64,000 nt of DNA from Skeletonema tropicum (GCA_037178625.1 CM074147.1:682001-746000); one strand, 5' to 3'. Shown: positions 20,043 through 32,226, counted from the stretch's first letter. Translations and numbers: made by a program. The notes: generated by a model from the letters alone, not told the origin.

Positions 20043-21810
20043 ATGAAGCTAGCCACCTTTGCCCTCCTCTTGCCACACCTCCTCGTCACCCCGACGGCCG
20101 CTCACCTGCGTCTACGTAACCAACAGCGTCAGCTACAAGAGTGTGAAGGCTCAGATCCAGAAACTTGCGGATGTGATTCCGTCTTACAGAATGATTATCG
20201 CGGTGATATTTCCACCACAGTAGATGGATATACTTGTCAGAGCTGGGAATCTCAGACTCCACACTCTCACTCACGTACCGCTGCTAATTATCCAGACAAA
20301 GGTCTTGGAGCTCATAACTATTGCCGTAATCCTGACGGTGAACCTGGAGGAGCTTGGTGTTACACTACCGACCCAGGCAAGAGATGGGATTACTGTGATG
20401 TGCCCTCTTGTACTGCTCCTACCACGACGACTACGACAACAACAACTTCTACAACCACAACCACGACTGTATTTTCTACCACTTCTTCAACGCAGTTGCC
20501 TACATGCAAGACTCCTGAGCTTTCTGATTTGGATGAGTTAGATTTGCGTGGTGTAACGAAGCATGTCACTAGTAATTGCGAGACTGCCTTATCCAACAAA
20601 AAAATTCTCATGATTGGAATTGATGGTCTACGTGCTGATGTTGTAGGGATGACACCTCTACCACACATCGACAGGTTGAAGAAGATGGGTACACATTCCT
20701 TTTGGGCCGACGTTCAGGTGCGTTTCTATTGTATCATCCCTACTATTTATATTATTCTTATAATCTTCTCTCTAACACCTTCTTTACTGTTTGTTTCCAT
20801 CGCTATTTTAGTCAACTGCAAACGCTGTGAGTGGTCCAGGTTGGGCATCAATGTTTACCGGAGTGGAGCCTTCGACACATAAAATCGATGGCAATGGAGA
20901 TTTGAAAGACTTGGCATCTCCAACAGTATTCAAATCTGTGAAAGATGCGTTTGATTTGAAGATAGCCGCAAGTGTGAGTTGGCACCCATTGGTCAATGAT
21001 ATTATCAATCATGAAGATGAAACTACATTGGATGCACATTTTTTGGCCTCCGGCGATGAAACAATGGCAGCCAAGGCCAAGGAATGGATATTGAGTGAAG
21101 AATATGATTTTGTCTTCGTAGACTTTGATGGAGCCGATGCTGCAGGTCATTCCTTAGGCTTTGATGGATACCTCGAGACCTATCAAAATCGAGTGGTCGA
21201 GATTGATGCTATGATCGGGACCTTGCTTGATGCTGTGATGGAAACAAGTGCAGGCGAAGAGTGGCTCATTGTGCTGACTTCGGACCATGGCGGTAAAGGA
21301 ACGAGTCATTCTGCTTACGACAAGTACAATCGTAAGATTCCTTTCATTGTAGCAAGCAACTCTCCAAGAGTAGATGTTGGATTCATGCCCTTGGCAGATC
21401 CAGGAAGTCAAATGGATGTGCTGCCCACAATCATGTACTTTTTGGGTGGTGAGAGTGCCATCCCTGATGGCCTTGATGGACAAGTATTTGGATTCAAAGA
21501 TTACACACGTACTCCTCCTCCCCCTCCTCCTGGAGCGTGCATTCCCGATGCGAACAACTGTGGCTGCGCCTCTGTGAAACAGGCGGACTATCGTGGTAAC
21601 ATCTCCGTCACGGTTAGTGGCAAGACATGTCAGGCGTGGGGTTCTCAATCCCCTCACTCTCATTCTCGTACTGTAGAGAACTATCCCAACGCGGGTCTCG
21701 ATGCTAACTATTGTAGGAATCCAGATGGCGAGACTGGAGCATGGTGCTACACCGAGGATTCCTCGACCAGATGGGAATTGTGCGAAGTGCCTACATGCGA
21801 TACAGCTTAA
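20043..21810 (+). CDS. Secreted phosphodiesterase/alkaline-phosphatase-fold enzyme with a kringle at each end
   Basis: Exons 20043-20717 and 20812-21810 surround a 94-bp GTGCGT...TTTTAG intron and give 557 residues. The order is: signal peptide (1-20), kringle 1 (about 43-123, 'NYCRNPDGEPGGAWCYT'), Thr-rich linker (126-150), a type I phosphodiesterase/nucleotide pyrophosphatase-like domain (about 187-455), Pro linker, and kringle 2 (about 468-557). Metal and catalytic motifs are present: 'IGIDGLRAD' (D194), 'SGPGWASMFTG' with S232 as candidate nucleophile, 'FDGADAAGH' (H338), 'LTSDHGG' (D383, H384) and H391. It probably hydrolyses phosphomono- or phosphodiesters outside the cell, for instance in phosphate scavenging; the kringles may anchor it. 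Substrate is not known. Confidence 0.85.
20718..20811 (+). other. Intron of the kringle-phosphodiesterase gene
   Basis: The 94-bp phase-0 intron joins 'FWADVQ' to 'STANAVSGPGW', completing the catalytic motif. Confidence 0.85.
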
Positions 21811-22005
21811 TTCAAAAACGGACGAAGCAGTAAATAATTGTGAAAGTTAGATCATCTTCAATAGTGTACTAAGAAACAAAATGTTGTTAGTGACCTGTGA
21901 GTAACAATTGACAACTACCATAATCCTATTACAACCTAACCATTGCTTCCAACATCGAACATAACAAGAATCAAGGAACCCCTTGAGACAAAGAAGCGAA
22001 TCGTA

Positions 22006-25000
22006 GGAATACTGACGATGATAGAAACGATATTGATGGATGATGTGCTGCAAGCAAGCCCAAATTCAACATCTCAGATCAGCTTTGAGATCGTAGCATC
22101 GCTTGTACACACGCAATCCATCTGCGCAGTGCAAATGAGCTTCTAATACATCGCCGCCAAGTATAATGGGCCGCTAGAAGCTGTCAATGCCTGTAGTGAC
22201 GACGATAGATACGATTTGGTAGAATGGCGATCTTCAGGCCAGCTGAAATGGGACCTCTCAGATCAGCTTTGAGATCGTAGCATCGCTTGTACACACGCAA
22301 TCCATCTGCGCAGTGCAAATGAGCTTCTAATACATCGCCGCCAAGTATAATGGGCCGCTAGAAGCTGTCAATGCCTGTAGTGACGACGATAGAAACGATA
22401 TGGTAGAATGGCGATCTTCAGGCCAGCTCAAATGGGACCTCTCAGATCAGCTTTGAGATCGTAGCATCGCTTGTACACACGCAATCCACCTGCGCAGTGC
22501 AAATGAGCTTCTAATACATCGCCGCCAAGTATAATGGGCCGCTAGAAGCTGTCAATGCCTGTAGTGACGACGATAGATACGATATGGTAGAATGGCGTGC
22601 TGTGGGCCAGCCCAAATCCAAATGGGACCTCTCAGATCAGCTTTGAGATCGTAGCATCGCTTGTACACACGCAATCCATCTGCGCAGTGCAAATGAGCTT
22701 CTAATACATCGCCGCCAAGTATAATGGGCCGCTAGAAGCTGTCAATGCATGTAGTGACGACGATAGATACGATATGGTAGAATGGCGTGCTGTGGGCCAG
22801 CCCAAATCCAAATGGGACCTCTCAGATCAGCTTTGAGATCGTAGCATCGCTTGTACACACGCAATCCATCTGCGCAGTGCGAATGAGCTTCTAATACATC
22901 GCCGCCAAGTATAATGGGCCGCTAGAAGCTGTCAATGCCTGTAGTGACGACGATAGATACGATATGGTAGAATGGCGTGCTGTGGGCCAGCCAATCAAAT
23001 GGGACCTCTCAGATCAGCTTTGAGATCGTAGCATCGCTTGTACACACGCAATCCATCTGCGCAGTGCAAATGAGCTTCTAATACATCGCCGCCAAGTATA
23101 ATGGGCCGCTAGAAGCTGTCAATGCCTGTAGTGACGACGATAGATACGATATGGTAGAATGACGTGCTTCAGGCCAGCCCAGATGGGACCTCTCAGATCA
23201 GCTTTGAGATCGTAGCATCGCTTGTACACACGCAATCCATCTGCGCAGTGCAAATGAGCTTCTAATACATCGCCGCCAAGTATAATGGGCCGCTAGAAGC
23301 TGTCAATGCCTGTAGTGACGACGATAGAAACGATATGGTAGAATGGCGTGCTTCAGGCCAGCCCAAATGGGACCTCTCAGATCAGCTTTGAGATCGTAGC
23401 ATCGCTTGTACACACGCAATCCATCTGCGCAGTGCAAATGAGCTTCTAATACATCGCCGCCAAGTATAATGGGCCGCTAGAAGCTGTCAATGCCTGTAGT
23501 GACGACGATAGTTACGATATGGTAGAATGGCGTGCTGTGGGCCAGCCTGAAATGGGACCTCTCAGATCAGCTTTGAGATCGTAGCATCGCTTGTACACAC
23601 GCAATCCATCTGCGCAGTGCAAATGAGCTTCTAATACATCGCCGCCAAGTATAATGGGCCGCTAGAAGCTGTCAATGCCTGTAGTGACGACGATAGATAC
23701 GATATGGTAGAATGGCGTGCTTCAGGCCAGCCCAAATGGGACCTCTCAGATCAGCTTTGAGATCGTAGCATCGCTTGTACACACGCAATCCATCTGCGCA
23801 GTGCAAATGAGCTTCTAATACATCGCCGCCCAAGTATAATGGGCCGCTAGAAGCTGTCAATGCCTGTAGTGACGACGATAGATACGATATGGTAGAATGG
23901 CGTGCTTCAGGGCCAGCCCAAATGGGACCTCTCAGATCAGCTTTGAGATCGTAGCATCGCTTGTACACACGCAATCCATCTGCGCAGTGCAAATGAGCTT
24001 CTAATACATCGCCGCCAAGTATAATGGGCCGCTAGAAGCTGTCAATGCCTGTAGTGACGACGATAGATACGATATGGTAGAATGGCGTGCTTCAGGCCAG
24101 CCCAAATGGGACCTCTCAGATCAGCTTTGAGATCGTAGCATCGCTTGTACACACGCAATCCATCTGCGCAGTGCAAATGAGCTTCTAATACATCGCCGCC
24201 AAGTATAATGGGCCGCTAGAAGCTGTCAATGCCTGTAGTGACGACGATAGTTACGATATGGTAGAATGGCGTGCTGTGGGCCAGCCTAAATGGGACCTCT
24301 CAGATCAGCTTTGAGATCGTAGCATCGCTTGTACACACGCAATCCATCTGCGCAGTGCAAATGAGCTTCTAATACATCGCCGCCAAGTATAATGGGCCGC
24401 TAGAAGCTGTCAATGCCTGTAGTGACGACGATAGATACGATATGGTAGAATGACGTGCTTCAGGCCAGCCCAAGATGGGACCTCTCAGATCAGCTTTGAG
24501 ATCGTAGCATCGCTTGTACACACGCAATCCATCTGCGCAGTGCAAATGAGCTTCTAATACATCGCCGCCAAGTATAATGGGCCGCTAGAAGCTGTCAATG
24601 CCTGTAGTGACGACGATAGAAACGATATGGTAGAATGGCGTGCTTCAGGCCAGCCCAAATGGGACCTCTCAGATCAGCTTTGAGATCGTAGCATCGCTTG
24701 TACACACGCAATCCATCTGCGCAGTGCAAATGAGCTTCTAATACATCGCCGCCAAGTATAATGGGCCGCTAGAAGCTGTCAATGCCTGTAGTGACGACGA
24801 TAGTTACGATATGGTAGAATGGCGTGCTGTCAGGGCCAGCCTAAATGGGACCTCTCAGATCAGCTTTGAGATCGTAGCATCGCTTGTACACACGCAATCC
24901 ATCTGCGCAGTGCAAATGAGCTTCTAATACATCGCCGCCAAGTATAATGGGCCGCTAGAAGCTGTCAATGCCTGTAGTGACGACGATAGATACGATATGG

Positions 25001-28000
25001 TAGAATGGCGTGCTTCAGGCCAGCCCAAATGGGACCTCTCAGATCAGCTTTGAGATCGTAGCATCGCTTGTACACACGCAATCCATCTGCGCAGTGCAAA
25101 TGAGCTTCTAATACATCGCCGCCCAAGTATAATGGGCCGCTAGAAGCTGTCAATGCCTGTAGTGACGACGATAGAAACGATATGATGGATGATGTGCTGC
25201 GGGCCAGCCCAAATTCGACATCTCAGATCAGCTTTGAGATCGTAGCATCGCTTGTACACACGCAATCCATCTGCGCAGTGCAAATGAGCTTCTAATACAT
25301 CGCCGCCAAGTATAATGGGCCGCTAGAAGCTGTCAATGCCTGTAGTGACGACGATAGAAACGATATGGTAGAATGGCGTGCTTCAGGCCAGCCCAAATGG
25401 GACCTCTCAGATCAGCTTTGAGATCGTAGCATCGCTTGTACACACGCAATCCATCTGCGCAGTGCAAATGAGCTTCTAATACATCGCCGCCAAGTATAAT
25501 GGGCCGCTAGAAGCTGTCAATGCCTGTAGTGACGACGATAGTTACGATATGGTAGAATGGCGTGCTGTGGGCCAGCCTAAATGGGACCTCTCAGATCAGC
25601 TTTGAGATCGTAGCATCGCTTGTACACACGCAATCCATCTGCGCAGTGCAAATGAGCTTCTAATACATCGCCGCCAAGTATAATGGGCCGCTAGAAGCTG
25701 TCAATGCCTGTAGTGACGACGATAGATACGATATGGTAGAATGACGTGCTTCAGGCCAGCCCAGATGGGACCTCTCAGATCAGCTTTGAGATCGTAGCAT
25801 CGCTTGTACACACGCAATCCATCTGCGCAGTGCAAATGAGCTTCTAATACATCGCCGCCAAGTATAATGGGCCGCTAGAAGCTGTCAATGCCTGTAGTGA
25901 CGACGATAGAAACGATATGGTAGAATGGCGTGCTTCAGGCCAGCCCAAATGGGACCTCTCAGATCAGCTTTGAGATCGTAGCATCGCTTGTACACACGCA
26001 ATCCATCTGCGCAGTGCAAATGAGCTTCTAATACATCGCCGCCAAGTATAATGGGCCACTAGAAGCTGTCAATGCCTGTAGTGACGACGATAGTTACGAT
26101 ATGGTAGAATGGCGTGCTGTGGGCCAGCTGAAATGGGACCTCTCAGATCAGCTTTGAGATCGTAGCATCGCTTGTACACACGCAATCCATCTGCGCAGTG
26201 CAAATGAGCTTCTAATACATCGCCGCCAAGTATAATGGGCCGCTAGAAGCTGTCAATGCCTGTAGTGACGACGATAGATACGATATGGTAGAATGGCGTG
26301 CTTCAGGCCAGCCCAAATGGGACCTCTCAGATCAGCTTTGAGATCGTAGCATCGCTTGTACACACGCAATCCATCTGCGCAGTGCAAATGAGCTTCTAAT
26401 ACATCGCCGCCCAAGTATAATGGGCCGCTAGAAGCTGTCAATGCCTGTAGTGACGACGATAGAAACGATATGATGGATGATGTGCTGCGGGCCAGCCCAA
26501 ATTCGAACATCTCAGATCAGCTTTGAGATCGTAGCATCGCTTGTACACACGCAATCCATCTGCGCAGTGCAAATGAGCTTCTAATACATCGCCGCCAAGT
26601 ATAATGGGCCGCTAGAAGCTGTCAATGCCTGTAGTGACGACGATAGAAACGATATGGTAGAATGGCGTGCTTCAGGCCAGCCCAAATGGGACCTCTCAGA
26701 TCAGCTTTGAGATCGTAGCATCGCTTGTACACACGCAATCCATCTGCGCAGTGCAAATGAGCTTCTAATACATCGCCGCCAAGTATAATGGGCCGCTAGA
26801 AGCTGTCAATGCCTGTAGTGACGACGATAGTTACGATATGGTAGAATGGCGTGCTGTGGGCCAGCCTAAATGGGACCTCTCAGATCAGCTTTGAGATCGT
26901 AGCATCGCTTGTACACACGCAATCCATCTGCGCAGTGCAAATGAGCTTCTAATACATCGCCGCCAAGTATAATGGGCCGCTAGAAGCTGTCAATGCCTGT
27001 AGTGACGACGATAGATACGATATGGTAGAATGACGTGCTTCAGGCCAGCCCAGATGGGACCTCTCAGATCAGCTTTGAGATCGTAGCATCGCTTGTACAC
27101 ACGCAATCCATCTGCGCAGTGCAAATGAGCTTCTAATACATCGCCGCCAAGTATAATGGGCCGCTAGAAGCTGTCAATGCCTGTAGTGACGACGATAGAA
27201 ACGATATGGTAGAATGGCGTGCTTCAGGCCAGCCCAAATGGGACCTCTCAGATCAGCTTTGAGATCGTAGCATCGCTTGTACACACGCAATCCATCTGCG
27301 CAGTGCAAATGAGCTTCTAATACATCGCCGCCAAGTATAATGGGCCACTAGAAGCTGTCAATGCCTGTAGTGACGACGATAGTTACGATATGGTAGAATG
27401 GCGTGCTGTGGGCCAGCTGAAATGGGACCTCTCAGATCAGCTTTGAGATCGTAGCATCGCTTGTACACACGCAATCCATCTGCGCAGTGCAAATGAGCTT
27501 CTAATACATCGCCGCCAAGTATAATGGGCCGCTAGAAGCTGTCAATGCCTGTAGTGACGACGATAGATACGATATGGTAGAATGGCGTGCTTCAGGCCAG
27601 CCCAAATGGGACCTCTCAGATCAGCTTTGAGATCGTAGCATCGCTTGTACACACGCAATCCATCTGCGCAGTGCAAATGAGCTTCTAATACATCGCCGCC
27701 CAAGTATAATGGGCCGCTAGAAGCTGTCAATGCCTGTAGTGACGACGATAGAAACGATATGATGGATGATGTGCTTCAGGCCAGCCCAAATTCGACATCT
27801 CAGATCAGCTTTGAGATCGTAGCATCGCTTGTACACACGCAATCCATCTGCGCAGTGCAAATGAGCTTCTAATACATCGCCGCCAAGTATAATGGGCCGC
27901 TAGAAGCTGTCAATGCCTGTAGTGACGACGATAGAAACGATATGGTAGAATGGCGTGCTTCAGGCCAGCCCAAATGGGACCTCTCAGATCAGCTTTGAGA

Positions 28001-28920
28001 TCGTAGCATCGCTTGTACACACGCAATCCATCTGCGCAGTGCAAATGAGCTTCTAATACATCGCCGCCAAGTATAATGGGCCGCTAGAAGCTGTCAATGC
28101 CTGTAGTGACGACGATAGTTACGATATGGTAGAATGGCGTGCTGTGGGCCAGCCTAAATGGGACCTCTCAGATCAGCTTTGAGATCGTAGCATCGCTTGT
28201 ACACACGCAATCCATCTGCGCAGTGCAAATGAGCTTCTAATACATCGCCGCCAAGTATAATGGGCCGCTAGAAGCTGTCAATGCCTGTAGTGACAACTAT
28301 AGATACGATATGGTAAAATGGCCTGCTGCGGGCCAGCCCAAATTCGACATCTCAGATCAGCTTTGAGATCGTAGCATCGCTTGTACACACGCAATCCATC
28401 TGCGCAGTGCGAATGAGCTTCTAATACATCGCCGCCAAGTATAATGGGCCGCTAGAAGCTGTCAATGCCTGTAGTGACGACGATAGATTACGATATGGTA
28501 GAATGGCGTGCTTCAGGCCAGCCCAAATGGGACCTCTCAGATCAGCTTTGAGATCGTAGCATCGCTTGTACACACGCAATCCATCTGCGCAGTGCAAATG
28601 AGCTTCTAATACATCGCCGCCAAGTATAATGGGCCGCTAGAAGCTGTCAATGCCTGTAGTGACAACTATAGATACGATATGGTAGAATTGCGTGCTGCGG
28701 GCCAGCCCAAATGGGACCTCTCAGATCAGCTTTGAGATCGTAGCATCGCTTGTACACACGCAATCCATCTGCGCAGTGCAAATGAGCTTCTAATACATCG
28801 CCGCCAAGTATAATGGGCCACTAGAAGCTGTCAATGCCTGTAGTGACGACGATAGATACGATATGGTAGAATGACGTGCTTCAGGCCAGCCCAGATGGGA
28901 CCTCTCAGATCAGCTTTGAG
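22006..28920. repeat. Satellite array, about 37 monomers of about 184 bp
   Basis: Tandem monomers of 184-190 bp contain the near-invariant blocks 'gatcagctttgagatcgtag' and 'acacgcaatccatctgcgc'. Variable tags after 'gacgacgata' (gttacg, gaaacg, gatacg) and in the linker (cttcagg, ctgtggg, gatggatgatgtg) follow a fixed order of seven monomers from about 24.1 kb to 27.8 kb, giving a higher-order repeat of about 1288 bp. A C insertion (cgccgccCaag) marks the same monomer at about 23828, 25122, 26410 and 27698. The left edge is a degenerate partial monomer. The right edge switches at TTTGAG|GTCGGGGCC into composite unit A. No coding content. Confidence 0.95.
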
Positions 28921-29275
28921 GTCGGGGCCATCACACTCTTGACCTTATGTATCTCGCATATTGGTAATCTTCGACTTTTTGACGTGATTTATTCATGATT
29001 TAGTCCTCGAGAGTTTCGTTGCTGCTGCCATGAAGAATCATAATGAGAATCTGAAGCTCTTTATCAAAACAAATATTTGCATCTTCGGTTTCGGCCACTA
29101 CCACTAGTAATCTATTTCTATTTCTATCGCATGGAGCAATAGCTTTTGTGCACATAGCTTGTGGTGGTTCTTCAACATTACATTTTGGTATGGTAGTATA
29201 TTTTGCAATACATTTTGTATGTTTGTGCTATCTAAGCTTTCATTACTTATTTGGGAGTGGTTAAATGACATTGGT

Positions 29276-29604
29276 GGATCACGTGATCCTGAGATTGGAT
29301 CTATGCCAGAGGAAGATGTGATCACGGCAGTGGATGAGGATTTGCGTAAGGTGCTGTTGCAGGCTAATGCTAATGCTCCTGAACCGAAGGTACTTGGGAT
29401 CAAGATAGGGCCTACTGCCATCCCTCAATACGAACTAGGTCATTTATAGTTGATGGAGGAGTTGGAGAGCATGGAAAGCAAAGAGTAGAAGGAGGTGGTA
29501 TCTGGATTTGTGGCAACTACAGAAGTGGTCTGGCATTCCCTGATTGTGTTACTTTTGGGTATGAGCATGCCAAGGTTGTGAAGGAGTATTTGGACAAAAA
29601 CTAG
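29276..29604 (+). pseudogene. Protoporphyrinogen-oxidase-like 3' fragment, unit A proximal
   Basis: Translation shows the C-terminal part of a PPOX-type flavoenzyme: 'GGSRDPEIGSMPEEDVITAV', 'DLRKVLL', 'GPTAIPQYELGH', then after an in-frame stop (29446-29448) and a frame change 'GGGIWICGNYRSGLAFPDCV' and 'TFGYEHAKVV'. The motifs IPQY.LGH and GNY.G.A..DCV are typical of the last part of protoporphyrinogen oxidase, which makes protoporphyrin IX in heme and chlorophyll synthesis. The catalytic FAD domain is missing, so this is a captured, inactive fragment. It ends 210 bp before the convergent r2 gene. Confidence 0.75.
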
Positions 29605-29814
29605 ATGAGTGATAATGATGAATGATCATTTCAGTACATTAATATATTAATGTTGTTCACTTGTGGCGATTACAGTATTGTAACACTAAAAACTTGTTTT
29701 CATCTATCATCAATAGGTCATATTATGTAGGCTTCGAAACTCAAAATTGCCTCTGTACATGATCTACTCGAAACTCAAAATTGCCTCTGTACATGATCGG
29801 TGTCGGTGCCTTAC

Positions 29815-30477
29815 TTACTGCCTTTGCCTTCTCGTCGTGTTGTCCATGAGCTGCAAGATGGGATTAACATCAACAACACAGTCCTCGTGCTCCTGCTCTG
29901 CAGAATAATCCGACTCATCATCCAAGAGGCTTTCCAGTAGCAAGTCAGGGTGGCACTCGTACGAGATGCGAGTTTTCCTTTCTACCATTGTGGCCGTGGC
30001 GGTTGATTTCGACTCAATTGACGATTTGCTGCCACTGCCATCCTGGAGAGGCACTTGAACCTGAACCTGAATCTCTTCGTTACTACCTACCTTGGCCTTG
30101 GCCCGGATGGCATCTCGCACTACAGTAGGGATGGAGTAGTACAGAAAACAGTCGAATTTCTTGAGGTTCTTGAGGTCTTGCTCGTCAAGATTGTTGGTAT
30201 CAATGACCTTCCTTGCCCTGTCCCTATCGCCTGTGGCTGTGGGCTGGGTCACTGTTCGAAGAGGCCGAAAGGAGGCTTGAGCTTGAGAATCTACAGTCAA
30301 ATTGTTCTTACGACTGTCGTCGTCACTGGAGTGTTTGCGGCACATCTTGATCTTCTTCGTATTGTCGATAGCTGTTAGTACTTGAAGTGTGCTGAAGAAA
30401 ACAATGGATTTTCCGCCCAAACGATAAATGCATCGATTGCCATTCCTTCTGACCTGAAATGAACTTTTACTACTCAT
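29815..30477 (-). CDS. r2 protein, unit A proximal version (unknown)
   Basis: The intact 220-residue frame has a likely start at the internal Met 45 (30345, 'MCRKHSSDDDSRKNN'), because the other r2 version begins there. I recognise no domain. Visible features are a basic, Ser-rich start, a conserved middle 'DRDRARKVIDTNNLDEQDLK' followed by 'FLYYSIPTVVRDAIRAKAKV', a VQVQVPLQDG patch, 'RISYECHPDLLLESLLDD', an acidic stretch and a basic C-terminal 'TTRRQRQ'. It lies tail to tail with the oxidase fragment in every copy, so the pair was probably captured together from a host locus. All differences from the second version are substitutions or whole-codon indels. Confidence 0.6.
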   Translation of the reverse strand: MSSKSSFQVRRNGNRCIYRLGGKSIVFFSTLQVLTAIDNTKKIKMCRKHSSDDDSRKNNLTVDSQAQASFRPLRTVTQPTATGDRDRARKVIDTNNLDEQDLKNLKKFDCFLYYSIPTVVRDAIRAKAKVGSNEEIQVQVQVPLQDGSGSKSSIESKSTATATMVERKTRISYECHPDLLLESLLDDESDYSAEQEHEDCVVDVNPILQLMDNTTRRQRQ

Positions 30478-30804
30478 ACAGTCGCTGATTTGCCAACAAG
30501 TTCAGTCCAAATGAATGTACCTACTCTTGATTTTCATGCTGCAGACATGATTTTTGTCTTTTTTTGCCTGCTGGCTGGGGAACCCTTTCCGCAAATAAAC
30601 ATAAACGTGACTCCATAAGGACGAATCATAGCAAATAGGAGTAGCGTTAAGGTTTAGTAAGTCACGTCTGCTGCATGAGATGTGTGTTTCGCTTCTGTCC
30701 TGGCTCTAGCTCTAGAGATCTAGAGACGTACCTACTTATTGCAGTTGTATTTTCTTTTACGATCTCACAAGGCACTAAGGCGGGATAATCCCCAAAGTAC
30801 ATGA

Positions 30805-30856
30805 AGTGACACAGGATGCGATATTTCGCGTATGTACGGATTCTATACAGTTATGT
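30805..30856 (+). repeat. 52-bp direct repeat, 5' of r3
   Basis: Starts agtgacacaggatgcg. It recurs at 32227-32278, on the far side of the r3 frame, and is repeated in units B and C. Its translation supplies the first codons of the r3 frame. Confidence 0.85.
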
Positions 30857-32138
30857 ACCAGGGGGAGGAAGTCGCACATTGAGCCCTGATGAGCTTTTGG
30901 CTGCGTATAAGCAGGAAGCAAGCATGGTCGACGCTCGCAACAAAAGAGATATGGTATCACGTCGTCATCAGATTGTCAATGAGTGCAGAAATGTCAACCA
31001 TACTCGTGCTGCATACCAAAAGGCTGGGTATGAAATCAATACCATTGATTTTGGGGGTGTAACGGATGACAAATTGGATGATGACCAGTGGTATGACGTA
31101 ATGATGTCCAGCTTAGGGGAGCGAAGAAAGGGATTCTTGCCGGGAGATGCGCACCGCCAGCTCACTCCAGAAGAAAAGAAGTATTGGGAGAAGTTCTCGG
31201 AGGAGTCGAAGGAACTTATCATGACTGCTCGAGGTGTACCAAATGTCAAGCCTCCGCCTCGTCGTCGTAATGGTGGTGATGCCTTTCGTTCTAACACATC
31301 TCGTGTGCCCAATACTCCCGTAGCCCAAGGTGCCACAGCGAATGTCACTGAGCAATCTCAGGTCAACAACACTGAAGTTGGTTATGATGATTTGGCTTCC
31401 ATCCCTGCAGACGCTCCCGAAGTACAGGCCAATTACGCAGAGCTATGGGAAAATGTCTACAATGTGAACATGACCTCCATCCAAGACAGTGATGATTTTC
31501 GTCAGAATGGCACAGAATTTATTGACCTACTAGAGAAGAATCGCGAGGTGAATGAAACTCATTTTGAAGTGAATCAAACTAGCGAACTTGAACCATTCCG
31601 TCTACCTCGATTCCTCTCGCAGCCGAAGAAGAAATCCACTACGCCACGAGTCACTTTCGCTGATGAGTCTGTATCAGAAATGGGGAGCGAGGCTAAGGCT
31701 GATAGTGTTTCTCAGTTGGGGAGTGTGATGAAGGTTGATAGTATCTCTCAGCCGGAGAGTGTGACTACAATTGATATCCAGTTCCATGATATTCAGTCTG
31801 ATGACGGTACCACAACACAATTGCTCGTACCATCGAATTGTCTCACGCAAGTGAATGAATCACGCAAGGGAAATGTATGTAAGCAGGAAGGCAAGCAACT
31901 TGATGAAGTCTCACAAGAGCTTAGTCCAGCCCAGCACAAGTCTGTGCCTTACAACATCTCTTTCACTGGATCTTCCATTCTCGATGCGTGGCAAGAGTCT
32001 TACCCGATTGGTACTCAGGATGTCTATGATGCCAACACTCATCTTACTGATGGCAGTTCTGAGAAGATTTATGGGGAGGATACTGACACAACTGAGCTCA
32101 TTCATCACCGACATTTCAGATGGCGAAACTTGGAATGA
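30816..32138 (+). CDS. r3 retrotransposon-like frame, unit A (440 residues)
   Basis: An open frame with retroelement flavour: 'LTPEEKKYWEKFSEESKELI' resembles the linker between Gag and Pol in Ty1/copia-type polyproteins, followed by basic 'PPPRRRNGG', repeated 'D(S)VSQ.GSV' units (about residues 295-320) and an acidic tail. No protease, integrase or reverse transcriptase follows, so at best it is a fragment. The first 14 codons come from a 52-bp direct repeat that also follows the frame at 32227-32278, so the real start may be later (for example Met 37). Downstream short repeats of tatgggga continue to about 32210. The assignment to copia is tentative. Confidence 0.45.
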   Translation: MRYFAYVRILYSYVPGGGSRTLSPDELLAAYKQEASMVDARNKRDMVSRRHQIVNECRNVNHTRAAYQKAGYEINTIDFGGVTDDKLDDDQWYDVMMSSLGERRKGFLPGDAHRQLTPEEKKYWEKFSEESKELIMTARGVPNVKPPPRRRNGGDAFRSNTSRVPNTPVAQGATANVTEQSQVNNTEVGYDDLASIPADAPEVQANYAELWENVYNVNMTSIQDSDDFRQNGTEFIDLLEKNREVNETHFEVNQTSELEPFRLPRFLSQPKKKSTTPRVTFADESVSEMGSEAKADSVSQLGSVMKVDSISQPESVTTIDIQFHDIQSDDGTTTQLLVPSNCLTQVNESRKGNVCKQEGKQLDEVSQELSPAQHKSVPYNISFTGSSILDAWQESYPIGTQDVYDANTHLTDGSSEKIYGEDTDTTELIHHRHFRWRNLE

Positions 32139-32226
32139 ATGTTATGGGGAGAGGGAATATGGGGAGAAGTTATCTGGACAATACAGTCCGAACAATCTAT
32201 GGGGAGAAACTGTCGAATCGTAGGGG

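Noticed and set aside
23672..27730. Repeated minus-strand frames encoding about 62-106 residues inside the satellite
   Set aside because: They recur only because the satellite is tandem, run through the monomer without domain features and are broken in most monomers.
22006..28920. CRISPR array
   Set aside because: Units are about 184 bp with no short-repeat/unique-spacer pattern, and the genome is eukaryotic.
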